DNA of 64,000 nucleotides from Spirochaetia bacterium UBA5763 (GTDB lineage: Bacteria; Spirochaetota; UBA4802; UBA5550): NCBI GenBank assembly GCA_002418835.1, contig DIEX01000033.1, positions 186,001-250,000 on the forward strand, written 5' to 3'. The position numbers and the translations under genes are program-made. This document shows positions 51,851 to 60,774 of this stretch, piece after piece (the first letter of the stretch is position 1; every line of letters starts with the position of its first letter). The notes beneath the pieces were generated by a model. The model was not told the origin of the DNA. It saw only the letters and a program-made list of their open reading frames with translations, and made no database searches.

Positions 51851-54286
51851 TCACCTCTTCATCCGCCCCCTCTTTTTACCGAAGGAGATATCCAGTACTT
51901 CTATTATATCACTTACAGGATGAAAAGTCAGCCCTTTTTTCACATAATCCGGAATATCTTCCAGATCTTTTTTATTTTCCGAAGGTATAATTATATGATT
52001 TATATCAGCCCTTTTTGCCGCAATTACTTTCTCTTTCAGTCCCCCTATAGGGAGCACCTTTCCTGAAAGTGTAAGCTCCCCTGTCATGGCAAGATCACTG
52101 CGCCCCATATACCCTGTTATCATTGAATATATTGATGCAGCCATTGTTATCCCCGCTGAGGGTCCATCCTTAGGGGTCGCGCCTTCAGGAACATGAACAT
52201 GTACAAGAAAATCTTCAAAAATCTTTCTGGCAGCTTCATCCTCCTGCATCAGGTGGTTTATATAAGTATAGGCTATGTTTGCCGATTCAGTCATCACTCC
52301 GCCAAGCTGCCCTGTGAGCTTAAGCCCCGGCCCCCCTTTACTCTTAACAGCTATTGATTCTATGGTAAGAATCGCCCCCCCCAGAGATGTCCAGGCAAGT
52401 CCTGTTATTATTCCTGGTTTATTTATCACAGGTTTTTCATCTTCGTGATAAACCTCTGTGCCAAGGTACTCACGGATTTCAGCATCAGACAGAGAATCGC
52501 CGGGAATCTTTTTATTCTTCGCGATGAGTGTTGCAGTCTTGCGGCAGATCTTTTCAATATTCCGTTCGAGGTTACGCACCCCTGCTTCACGCGCCCAGCC
52601 GCTTATAATATTAAGATACCCCTCTTTGCTAATCTTAACAGTATCCTTTTCCAACCCATGCATCTTCAGCTGTTTAGGGAGGAGATACTTGCGTGCTATC
52701 TCATATTTTTCCATGGCTATATAACCGGAGAGCCTGATTATCTCCATCCTGTCAGCCAGCACCTGCGGAATAGTATCGAGAGTGTTTGCAGTTGTTATAA
52801 ACAGGACATCACTCAGATTAAAGGGTAGGTCGAGATAGTAGTCCCTGAATTCAACATTCTGTTCAGGATCAAGAACCTCAAGTAGAGCAGACGCGGGATC
52901 ACCCTGAAAGCTCTGCCCCATCTTGTCAATCTCGTCCAGCATGAAAACCGGGTTATTGGTCTTGGTAATCTTGAGGCCCTGTATAATCTTGCCGGGCATA
53001 GCTCCTATGTAGGTTTTCCTGTGGCCTTTAATTTCAGCCTCGTCTCTCATCCCCCCGAGGGACATCCTGAAAAATTTCCTGTTCAGAGCTGAGGCAATGG
53101 ATTTACCAAGCGAAGTTTTACCGACACCGGGAGGCCCCACTAGACAGATGATTGAACCACGGGCGTCAGGCTTAATCTTACGGAGAGCAATAAACTCAAG
53201 TATCCTCTTTTTCACATCATCAAGCCCATGATGATCTCTGTTCAATATCTTCTCAGCTTTATCCAGATCAATAGAATCCGTTGTGGAAGTATTCCACGGC
53301 AGGGAGAGAACTGTATCTATATAATTTTTGGCAACAGAGTATTCCGATGAAGAAGGCTCCATGAAAAGAAATCTCTCAATCTCCTCATTGACCTTATCAA
53401 GAACCTCCCCTTTTAGAGCCAGTTCCTCAACTTTCTTCTTCATTTCACGGACTTCAACAGTACGCTCATCCTCCTCCATTCCCAACTCGGTCTTTATAGC
53501 CTTAAGCTGTTCACGGAGAAAATATTCCCGCTGCTGCCTGTCGATTTTGTCGCTTATCTGGTGCTGGATCTTTTTCTGGACTTCCATCACCTCCATCTCT
53601 TTATGAAGCAGATGGAGAACACGCACAAGCCTCTGTTTAACATCAAGTGTCTCAAGCACATCCTGATACTCATGCTTGTCAATATTAAGAATTGAAGTTA
53701 CAAAGTCCGCAATCTTACCCGGCTCCTCAACATTAAGCATTGTGAGTTTCATCTCTTCAGTAAAAAGCGGATTGTTATCAGAAAGGAGTTTCAGTTTTGA
53801 AAGGACTTCACGTGTATATGCTTTAATTTCGATCTTCCCTTTTTTATTATCCAGAATATCTTCAAGGTATTCAACTTCTGCAACAAGGTTCTTTTTCTTC
53901 TCGACCTCTTTTTTAATTCTGAATCTCTTCACGCTGTTTATAAGAACATTAACTCCGCCGTCCGGTAGGTTGATCTTCTTCAGAACCCTTGCAGCAGTGC
54001 CGTATTTATAAAGATCCTCAAATTCAATTTCACCCTTCTCGTCATCTTTAATAAGCACAAGGCCTATTGTCCTTGAGTCATTAAGCACTTTGTCTATTAC
54101 TCTGGTGAATCTCCCCTGGGAAATAATAAGAGGAGTCACTATGCCGGGGAAAATAGGCCTGTATCTTATAGGTATGAGGTAAAGCTGGTCAGGGAGGACA
54201 TGGTCAATAGCCAGGAGATCCCCTTCCAGGATCTCGGCGTCTATCGAAAAATCTCCACCTTCTGACATTATATCATCAATATCCAT
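51851..54286 (-). CDS. lon: ATP-dependent protease Lon
   Basis: Cytoplasmic AAA+ protease of 811 residues that degrades misfolded and regulatory proteins. N-terminal LON substrate domain (about 30-230, LPLI-type start in LIPIRYRPIFPGI), coiled coil, then AAA+ with Walker A GPPGVGKTSLGKS and Walker B VFMLDEIDKMG. The protease domain has its catalytic dyad at Ser710 in PKDGPSAGI and Lys753 in GGLKEKV. CTGGAG lies upstream of the ATG. No CIRCE element is visible; a heat-shock promoter could not be identified. Confidence 0.97.
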   Translation of the reverse strand: MDIDDIMSEGGDFSIDAEILEGDLLAIDHVLPDQLYLIPIRYRPIFPGIVTPLIISQGRFTRVIDKVLNDSRTIGLVLIKDDEKGEIEFEDLYKYGTAARVLKKINLPDGGVNVLINSVKRFRIKKEVEKKKNLVAEVEYLEDILDNKKGKIEIKAYTREVLSKLKLLSDNNPLFTEEMKLTMLNVEEPGKIADFVTSILNIDKHEYQDVLETLDVKQRLVRVLHLLHKEMEVMEVQKKIQHQISDKIDRQQREYFLREQLKAIKTELGMEEDERTVEVREMKKKVEELALKGEVLDKVNEEIERFLFMEPSSSEYSVAKNYIDTVLSLPWNTSTTDSIDLDKAEKILNRDHHGLDDVKKRILEFIALRKIKPDARGSIICLVGPPGVGKTSLGKSIASALNRKFFRMSLGGMRDEAEIKGHRKTYIGAMPGKIIQGLKITKTNNPVFMLDEIDKMGQSFQGDPASALLEVLDPEQNVEFRDYYLDLPFNLSDVLFITTANTLDTIPQVLADRMEIIRLSGYIAMEKYEIARKYLLPKQLKMHGLEKDTVKISKEGYLNIISGWAREAGVRNLERNIEKICRKTATLIAKNKKIPGDSLSDAEIREYLGTEVYHEDEKPVINKPGIITGLAWTSLGGAILTIESIAVKSKGGPGLKLTGQLGGVMTESANIAYTYINHLMQEDEAARKIFEDFLVHVHVPEGATPKDGPSAGITMAASIYSMITGYMGRSDLAMTGELTLSGKVLPIGGLKEKVIAAKRADINHIIIPSENKKDLEDIPDYVKKGLTFHPVSDIIEVLDISFGKKRGRMKR

Positions 54287-54520
54287 TAATTCATCTCCAG
54301 AAAATCTTGCGCTGAAACCGTCACTTCATATTTAGTGTTTCATTAATCAAGGATTTTTTAAATCTTTGATTTATCCAAAAAATGCATGATTCAGTTATAC
54401 ACCAGTTTAAGGACTCTTTCAAGCATAAAACTGAAACCAGGCTGGTTTACAATAAATTAAGATTACCAGGGATGTATAAACTGATAAAAGACAACAGTAT
54501 GAAAGGACATGCTTCCAGGG

Positions 54521-54559
54521 CAAAAAAAAGTTCCGGCCATCGGCCGGAACTCTTTTTTA
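54521..54559. terminator. Bidirectional intrinsic terminator
   Basis: A perfect 9-bp stem (GTTCCGGCC / GGCCGGAAC) with a three-base loop is flanked by eight A on the left and six T on the right. It can end transcription in both directions. It lies just past the stop of the minus-strand small lipoprotein gene (54578) and is the clearest terminator in the window. Confidence 0.88.
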
Positions 54560-54577
54560 TAAATAAAAAATTCCCTG

Positions 54578-54862
54578 TTACTTCTTTTCGCAATCAGCAT
54601 ATGCTTTTGTTTTTTGTGTTTCGCAGGCTTTTTTTGCTTTTACAGATTTACCGGCTTTTTTAACACATGCGTCATAAGCTGTGTCAGCATCTTTTTTACA
54701 TGATGCAATTGCAGCTTCTTTCTGAGCTTTTGCTGTACCTTCTTTCACAGCAGTATCTTTAACTGTTGATTTAGCATCCATATCCTTAACTGATGTAGAG
54801 CCGCATGATACAACAGCAAGTGCAACAGCCATGCTGAGAACGAGAACTAAAATCTTTTTCAT
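54578..54862 (-). CDS. Small lysine/cysteine-rich lipoprotein
   Basis: A lipoprotein of 94 residues with a signal peptide ending in the lipobox AVVSC (Cys20). The mature 75 residues are rich in Lys, Ala and Asp and carry four cysteines in the second half (ASCKKDADTAYDACVKK and KKACETQKTKAYADCEKK), two similar units each with two Cys. It has GGAGG upstream of the ATG and an intrinsic terminator downstream, so it is a well-delimited single gene. Function unknown; small abundant surface lipoproteins are common in spirochaetes. A disulfide-linked helical hairpin is plausible. Confidence 0.85.
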   Translation of the reverse strand: MKKILVLVLSMAVALAVVSCGSTSVKDMDAKSTVKDTAVKEGTAKAQKEAAIASCKKDADTAYDACVKKAGKSVKAKKACETQKTKAYADCEKK

Positions 54863-55147
54863 GAAGTAACTCCTCCATAATTATTTTATTATTTTTTAAT
54901 CTTTTATCCAGAAAGCAGTTTTTCCTTTAAAATGGAGCACTGCAATTAGAATCACTTCTTATATTAATACAAAAATACGATAAAAACATCATCAATTGAA
55001 ATAAAACATTATTTTTTTTGTGAAGCACTTTTTATAATTATAAAAAAATAAATATAAAATCATCCCCCATCCAAATCTGCACCTATCCAAAAAAAATTTT
55101 TAAAATAAAGCAACCGCATTCGTATTAATCAAAAAGGTAAATCAGAA

Positions 55148-56143
55148 ATGCGGAAAATTCTATTATTAACAGCTTTTATTTCAGGATTCATCCCCGGGTA
55201 TGGAAAAATTATAATAAACGAAATTTCAGCCGGGGGGAGCCGGGACTGGGTTGAGATTAAAGCATCTGAAGATGTTTCAGCCGTAGATATTTCCCTGCTT
55301 TTTATCACAATGTATTACGGTAATAATGAAAAAGTGTCGGAATCACCGGTTACACTCCGTGGAAAAGATCTTCCGGAAACGCCTTATGATGACAGATTTG
55401 CTGTAATCCATTTTTCCTCAGCGGGAGAAGCTGACGAAACGGATACTGCGGGTGATATCAACGGTAACGGCATACGGGATCTTTACTGCAATAATTACGG
55501 CTTATGGAATACCGATTGTGTTGTTTCCATTGATACGGACGACATTCCTGAAAACGGCGGAATTATTGATTTCGCTGCTTTTTCGAACAGGGACGGTTCT
55601 GCCAACAGTACAATTGCAGGTTACATGAAGTCAGCATCAGATTCAGGGGAGTGGATAACCTGCCCCTCTGCAAATCCTCAGGATTGCATGATCTATATAG
55701 GTGAGAATGGGATGGACAGCTATTCAACCCTGTCACGAAAAGAGTCCCCGGACACAAATTCATCTGATGATTTTATCCTGACTCCATACTCAACTCCAGG
55801 CAGAGATAACATTGTTAACCATATTCACGGAAATAAAAAAGCAGCAGTTCCCCTCTCTGACAGGATCATATACAGGCCCGGCAGAGAGCAGGGTATAATT
55901 CCGGTAAAACTTCTGGTTCATAAAAAATGCTCAGCCAGAGTCAGAATTTTTAACGCAGCAGGCTCCGGAATATATTCATCTGATCTTTTCAAAGATTTAT
56001 ACCCGGGCTTTCATACACTGAATATCAGAAGTTCAGACCTCAAAGGGAAACAGCTTACAGGCCTCTATCCTGTTAAACTTGAGTTCTATGCTGAAGGGCG
56101 CACTGACAAATCAACAATCTACCTTGTAATAATGAGAAGGTAA
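55148..56143 (+). CDS. Exported lamin-tail-like domain protein
   Basis: A protein of 331 residues with a signal peptide (about 1-19). Residues 20-125 resemble the bacterial lamin-tail domain, beginning IIINEISAGGSRDWVEIK. The middle is rich in Asp/Asn/Gly/Ser turns, with a DINGNGIRDLY calcium-like loop. The C-terminal 90 residues look like a FlgD- or sorting-type beta domain (SARVRIFNAAGSGIY, LKGKQLTGLYPVK). LTDs are found on nucleases and surface-attachment proteins. It heads a three-gene operon, with the HhH gene 4 bp downstream. Confidence 0.78.
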   Translation: MRKILLLTAFISGFIPGYGKIIINEISAGGSRDWVEIKASEDVSAVDISLLFITMYYGNNEKVSESPVTLRGKDLPETPYDDRFAVIHFSSAGEADETDTAGDINGNGIRDLYCNNYGLWNTDCVVSIDTDDIPENGGIIDFAAFSNRDGSANSTIAGYMKSASDSGEWITCPSANPQDCMIYIGENGMDSYSTLSRKESPDTNSSDDFILTPYSTPGRDNIVNHIHGNKKAAVPLSDRIIYRPGREQGIIPVKLLVHKKCSARVRIFNAAGSGIYSSDLFKDLYPGFHTLNIRSSDLKGKQLTGLYPVKLEFYAEGRTDKSTIYLVIMRR

Positions 56144-56147
56144 AAAA

Positions 56148-57443
56148 ATGCAGTTTACCCTTATCTATTCTATGATTATTCTTATTTCAGCATTTGAGTA
56201 TAACGGCAACGAACCGGCAGCCCTCTTCCCCTTCACTACAGCAGCTGAGTCATATTCGATTCCGGGAATCTATCGCAATCCTCTCTCTATCACTGGTGAA
56301 AAAGGATACACAGTTTCCGTAAGCGGCTCCAGGCCATATTCAGAAGAAGCGCTTCACTCCTGTACTTCAGGAATAAAATATTCAGGACAGGGGTGGGGAA
56401 TTCAGTTTCTCGGCCATTCATTCGGAACAGATTTCTATAGAGAAAACAGGTTCTCTGCTGCTGCCGGATTATCACTGTTAAAAATACTTAATACCGGCTT
56501 CAATGCTTCAGCATATAAACTGGACATCGATACAGATGAAGACAATTTCAGCCATACAATGTATGACGGAGATATAGGCGGTGCAATCACCCCTGTAAAC
56601 TGGATAACTTTTGCGTTTATTCAAAACTGCATATCTTCCGCAACAGCAGGGGAGAACAGAGATGAACTCTACCCGGAAAGAAGCGGAGGAGTGCTGGTTA
56701 AACCATTCCACGGTTTTTCTCTGGCATGGAATTTAACTGATACTGCTGCGGGATATATTAATTCATTCTCAGCAGGGATCTCCCCTGCCGCCTTCATCCA
56801 CCTTCGCGGCGGATATACTCCGGAGGATACAAGGTTTGTGGCATCTTTAACAATATTACTGAAACACCTGAACGTAACATACTCCCTCTCATCTCACCCT
56901 TATCTCGGCTACACTCATTCATTCGGAATAACCTTATCTTCCGCTTCAGAAATTGACACTATACAATACAGCACCCCTTCTATCTATGTGCCTGAGAAAA
57001 AAATTAATATTAACAGCGCGGAACCTGAAGAGATAATAAATATTCCGGGCCTGTCCAGCCGTTCATCAGAGAGGATAATTCTATACAGGTCTAAGATAGG
57101 GCCTATCTCTGAAAAGGGACTCCGTCGTATCGGACTTGATAATGATGAAATTTCATCCGTAAAAAGAAACTGCTACGGACTTGCACGGGAATCACACAAA
57201 GAGGATAAAGACGGCTCAACAAAAAAATACCGCAAAAATAATAAAATCTATATTCCTCCCAAAGAAAGAATCAGGGAAAGATTCCGGACAATGATAAAGG
57301 AGGGGATTCCTGCTTCAACTGCAATCAGGTACAGCGAAATTCCGGAATCATCGGGCAGAGAGGACATAGAATCTATTCTTGCTGAAGACATCTCACTGAC
57401 AGATAAACAGAAGGATATAATCAGGAGAGCCTGCTCCAGATGA
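56148..57443 (+). CDS. Exported barrel-like protein with ComEA-type helix-hairpin-helix domain
   Basis: A protein of 431 residues with a hydrophobic N-terminus (about 1-17). Residues 35-275 have beta-barrel-like strands (SGIKYSGQGWGIQFLGHSFG, YLGYTHSFGITLSSA). Residues 284-345 match the ComEA HhH fold: KININSAEPEEIINIPGL, ERIILYRSKIGPI. The last 90 residues are charged (KEDKDGSTKKYRKNNK). ComEA HhH domains bind double-stranded DNA in competence. It overlaps the next gene by 4 bp and follows the lamin-tail gene by 4 bp. DNA binding is predicted from the fold, not shown. Confidence 0.78.
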   Translation: MQFTLIYSMIILISAFEYNGNEPAALFPFTTAAESYSIPGIYRNPLSITGEKGYTVSVSGSRPYSEEALHSCTSGIKYSGQGWGIQFLGHSFGTDFYRENRFSAAAGLSLLKILNTGFNASAYKLDIDTDEDNFSHTMYDGDIGGAITPVNWITFAFIQNCISSATAGENRDELYPERSGGVLVKPFHGFSLAWNLTDTAAGYINSFSAGISPAAFIHLRGGYTPEDTRFVASLTILLKHLNVTYSLSSHPYLGYTHSFGITLSSASEIDTIQYSTPSIYVPEKKININSAEPEEIINIPGLSSRSSERIILYRSKIGPISEKGLRRIGLDNDEISSVKRNCYGLARESHKEDKDGSTKKYRKNNKIYIPPKERIRERFRTMIKEGIPASTAIRYSEIPESSGREDIESILAEDISLTDKQKDIIRRACSR

Positions 57444-59044
57444 AAATTAATTACGGAAACTTTATTCATATAACAACTGTTATTCTGTTTTTAACAATTT
57501 TTCATCAGATTTTCCGTGATTCTCTTTACGGATATGAAAGCCGGACATCTCTTCGTGGCGAAGTAGTCCGCGATATTATTAATTACAGCGATGAAGAGGC
57601 CTCACTTCTTGCAAGATTCCGCTTCTCGGAAAACATCGATGATACCTTTATATTCAACTATTCTGTCCTGCGCGATATAAATAATGATAAAAATGAATTT
57701 ACATGGAATATCGGGCTTAAGGGAATTAATGATCATTTTGATTTCATCGGCGGGAACTACAATCTCAGATTCGGCTCCGGGCTGATTATGGGGAGAAAAA
57801 AATTTATAACGGCAGATTCATTTTCAAGATCCCTCACTGTATCACATGATGAATCAATAATCCCGGCCACAGGAACCAACCCTTCAGGAACTTTTTTCGG
57901 AACAGTTGCACAAATATTCGCTGCGGGTGATGAATACTCAGCAGGGGTGATTTCTTTCTTTTCATCACAGAAACGATATATAACATCAGATGAACTTGCA
58001 AATGGATACATCCGATCATCTTTATCCACTCTCTCTGAAAGAACAACAGGAAATTCAAAATACAGTGAATATGCAAACATTCTGAATTATGGAGGAATGT
58101 TCTGGTTTTCTTTAATTGATTCTTTCACCATTCAGGCTTACGGTTTCGCAACAGAACTGCTTGGCCCTGATAGAAAGAATCTGAAATGGGAATATAACAC
58201 AGGAATGAATTCAGGAATAAAAAGATATAAAGCAGGCGGGATATTTATCCAGTACTCTGATGAGGTTATATCTTTTTTTGTTGAACCTGCTTTTTCTTCA
58301 AGAGAGTATGATGAACCTGTAACAGGAAGAGCCATCATGTGGGGATTCGGTGCAAAAAGCAGAGTTGCTTTACTTTCAGTCAAAGGTAAAAACTGTGATC
58401 CTGATTTCAGAGCTGAATACTCATCAGGCGACAGAAACCCTGAAAATGTTTTTGAAATTAAGGCAGGAATCATTCCTCTCAAAAAGTTTGAATTGGGAGC
58501 GTTATTTTTCAGTGAAAAAAATATCAACCCTGCATATAATTCAGATTATACCGGGGGAACAGTAAGGGAGGAGTTCTATTCCGGAATAAAACCTTACAAA
58601 TGGATTAAGCTGGATTTAACCGCAGCAAGGGTCAGAAGCTACAGGGACGACCTTGAATCGGAGAAGATGAAACTCTCATCATCCGTTTTGTTTTCCCTGC
58701 CGTGGAATTTTTTTTTCAGAATGAAGTCAGATATTCAGAGAGAGAATTCAGAACATGCAACTGTTTCAGCATGCGAGCTGAAATATCTGTTCTTCAACAA
58801 CTTCACTTTTTCCGCTGGCTATACAGATATACGTGCAGGAGATGAAAGCGGAATTTACGCCGCGATTATCCCCGCAGCAGAGGCTGAAATGTGTACATCT
58901 CTTTACAGAGAGCCGGCAAAAGGGGGTGCGGTAAAACTCAGGTACAGGAGAGATAATCTCTCTTTCCACGCAAGGGGCTCAGTTATTGAAACAGGAGGGG
59001 AGAGGGAGCTTACTGCGGAATCATCCCTCAGCTTCATTTTTTAA
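57440..59044 (+). CDS. Outer-membrane beta-barrel protein
   Basis: A protein of 534 residues. A hydrophobic N-terminal stretch (about 8-25) acts as signal. The rest is a continuous run of alternating amphipathic strands with tight turns (FRFSENIDDTFIFNYS, FDFIGGNYNLRFGSGLIMG, IMWGFGAKSRVALLSV), consistent with a 16-20-strand barrel, and it ends in LSFIF with C-terminal Phe. The early GNYNLRFGSGLIMGR stretch recalls the barrel part of Bacteroidetes HhH/OMP proteins, where barrel and HhH are fused; here they are separate genes. It overlaps the HhH gene by 4 bp and the convergent cca gene by 24 bp. Confidence 0.82.
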   Translation: MKINYGNFIHITTVILFLTIFHQIFRDSLYGYESRTSLRGEVVRDIINYSDEEASLLARFRFSENIDDTFIFNYSVLRDINNDKNEFTWNIGLKGINDHFDFIGGNYNLRFGSGLIMGRKKFITADSFSRSLTVSHDESIIPATGTNPSGTFFGTVAQIFAAGDEYSAGVISFFSSQKRYITSDELANGYIRSSLSTLSERTTGNSKYSEYANILNYGGMFWFSLIDSFTIQAYGFATELLGPDRKNLKWEYNTGMNSGIKRYKAGGIFIQYSDEVISFFVEPAFSSREYDEPVTGRAIMWGFGAKSRVALLSVKGKNCDPDFRAEYSSGDRNPENVFEIKAGIIPLKKFELGALFFSEKNINPAYNSDYTGGTVREEFYSGIKPYKWIKLDLTAARVRSYRDDLESEKMKLSSSVLFSLPWNFFFRMKSDIQRENSEHATVSACELKYLFFNNFTFSAGYTDIRAGDESGIYAAIIPAAEAEMCTSLYREPAKGGAVKLRYRRDNLSFHARGSVIETGGERELTAESSLSFIF

Positions 59045-60424
59045 AACATGGTATATCTCTTCAGCTTTTTCAATGAGTATCTCTTCACTGTTCATATCCG
59101 GTTCATCAAGGACCATCTCAAGTAGATCATGGAGTATCCGACCTATAAGGGGGCCCGGTTTTAGAACAAACTTCTCCATGATAATATTGCCGTTAATGCG
59201 GAGATCACGAACCGTTATGGCATTTTCAGCTTCAATAACAGCATCAATCCTCTCCTGCAGCTTTTTTATCGGCTCAGGGAGGCCTGTTCTGGTGCCGTTA
59301 CCGATCCTGTCCGCCTCACGAAGCTCGAATAGATTCGGGATATTTTCAACCCCCACCTTCCTCATGAAACGCCTCACAGCGCCGTCACTCCAGTCATCCG
59401 TATAATGAAACATATGATTGATCACAAGGTTGTGCACAATCTCCATCTCCGTGTTGGAGAACTTAAGCCTTTTCATGAGCTTCTTAACCAACCTGGCACT
59501 GATTACTTCATGATTATAAAAAGTGTACTCCCCGTCTTCAGACTGTTTTCGTGTGTTCACCTTCCCTATGTCGTGAAGAAGAGCGGCAAGTCTCACAAGC
59601 GGTTTATCCTTTGGAGCTGCATCACAGGAGTACAGGCTGTGATAATAAATATCATAAGCGTGAAATCTGTTCTGCTCAACTGCATAGCACACATCAAGTT
59701 CAGGGAGAGCAAGCTTTAGAAGGCCTGAACGCCTCATATACTCAAAACCCTTTGACGGGCTATCAGCAGCAAGGAGTTTCATCAGCTCCTCCCTGATCCT
59801 CTCAGCGGAAACCTTTTCCGCAACATCAAGAGTTTCGCTAATGGCATTGAATGTAGCAGTTTCAATTTCAAAACCAAGTTTGGCGGAGAACCTACAGGCC
59901 CTGTAAGTCCTGAGTCCATCCTCACCGAACCTGTCCAGGGGACTCCCGATAGTCCTAATTATGCCTCTCTCAAGATCATCAATGCCGCTCACATGATCGA
60001 TAATCATATCATTCTTCATGTCATAGGCGAGGCCGTTTATTGTAAAGTCACGCCTCATCACATCCTCATGAAGTGTATCGGAAAAGGAGATCGATTCAGG
60101 CCTCCTGCCGTCAAGATATTTGCCGTCAGCCCTGTATGTTGTAACCTCAAACTCCATCCCTCCATAAAGGACAGTAACAGTTCCATGCTTTATCCCGGTG
60201 GGGGCAACCCGCCTGAAAAGTTTCATAACCTGCTCAGGCCTTGCATTTGTAGCAAAGTCATAATCATAAGTATCATGCCCGAGAATCAGGTCCCTTACAC
60301 AGCCACCTACGAGATAACAGTCAAATCCGCTCTTTTCAAAGGTACCGGTGAACTCTTTCAGAGGCTTGCGGAGCCTTTCAGGTATATTTAAATTTTTAAT
60401 GCTCATTATACTTTCAGTAACCAT
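59021..60424 (-). CDS. cca: CCA-adding enzyme / poly(A) polymerase family with HD domain
   Basis: Class II nucleotidyltransferase of 467 residues, acting on tRNA 3' ends (CCA, CC- or A-adding) or as poly(A) polymerase. The head has LVGGCVRDLILG and DYDFAT (the catalytic Asp pair), then MRRDFTINGLA and FGEDGLRTYRACRFSAKLGF, the base-recognition region. A C-terminal HD domain has LLHDIGK (about 265-420), which PcnB of E. coli lacks. The start could be Met7 at 60406. It overlaps the barrel gene by 24 bp. No other maturation gene is beside it. Confidence 0.9.
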   Translation of the reverse strand: MVTESIMSIKNLNIPERLRKPLKEFTGTFEKSGFDCYLVGGCVRDLILGHDTYDYDFATNARPEQVMKLFRRVAPTGIKHGTVTVLYGGMEFEVTTYRADGKYLDGRRPESISFSDTLHEDVMRRDFTINGLAYDMKNDMIIDHVSGIDDLERGIIRTIGSPLDRFGEDGLRTYRACRFSAKLGFEIETATFNAISETLDVAEKVSAERIREELMKLLAADSPSKGFEYMRRSGLLKLALPELDVCYAVEQNRFHAYDIYYHSLYSCDAAPKDKPLVRLAALLHDIGKVNTRKQSEDGEYTFYNHEVISARLVKKLMKRLKFSNTEMEIVHNLVINHMFHYTDDWSDGAVRRFMRKVGVENIPNLFELREADRIGNGTRTGLPEPIKKLQERIDAVIEAENAITVRDLRINGNIIMEKFVLKPGPLIGRILHDLLEMVLDEPDMNSEEILIEKAEEIYHVLKNEAEG

Positions 60425-60510
60425 AATCCAATTGAGTTAGTTTTGCATAAGCTGCTTCAACTATAAACTTTTCATTCCTCTTATAGCATTATACGAAATG
60501 ATTATAACAT

Positions 60511-60648
60511 TGTCATCCCGGCCGTACCAAGCTCACCCTGAGCACAGCTAAGAAGCCCCCCGTGACAAAGAGCCGGAATCGTTTTTTTCAAAATAAACAG
60601 GTTTCCCGCAAGGGGATTTCCGAAGGCCCCGCCTTTGCAGGAAGAACA
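60511..60648. repeat. GC-rich repeat remnants in the 60425-60774 gap
   Basis: The segment begins TGTCATCCCGGCCG, like the ends of the MITE-like family, and contains GCAAGGGGATTTCCGAAGG and AAGCCCCCCGTGACA words. It looks like degraded repeats; no second end is clear and no gene is present. Confidence 0.35.
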
Positions 60649-60735
60649 TCGGATGTAATAAAACGAATGACTCCGTTAAACAATTAACCACTTAAAAATT
60701 CAATTGAAAGGGAGTCAATAAGGAAATTTATGAAG

Positions 60736-60765
60736 GGTAGTTTCCGGCTGTCAGGCCGGGCTACC
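60736..60765 (-). other. Hairpin after the LamG-like gene
   Basis: A two-part stem (GGTAG/CTACC and CCGGC/GCCGG, with a TTT bulge) around a six-base loop, 10 bp past the stop at 60775 on the minus strand. It lacks a T run, so it may be a 3'-end stabiliser or a weak terminator. Confidence 0.4.
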
Positions 60766-60774
60766 GGGCAGAGT

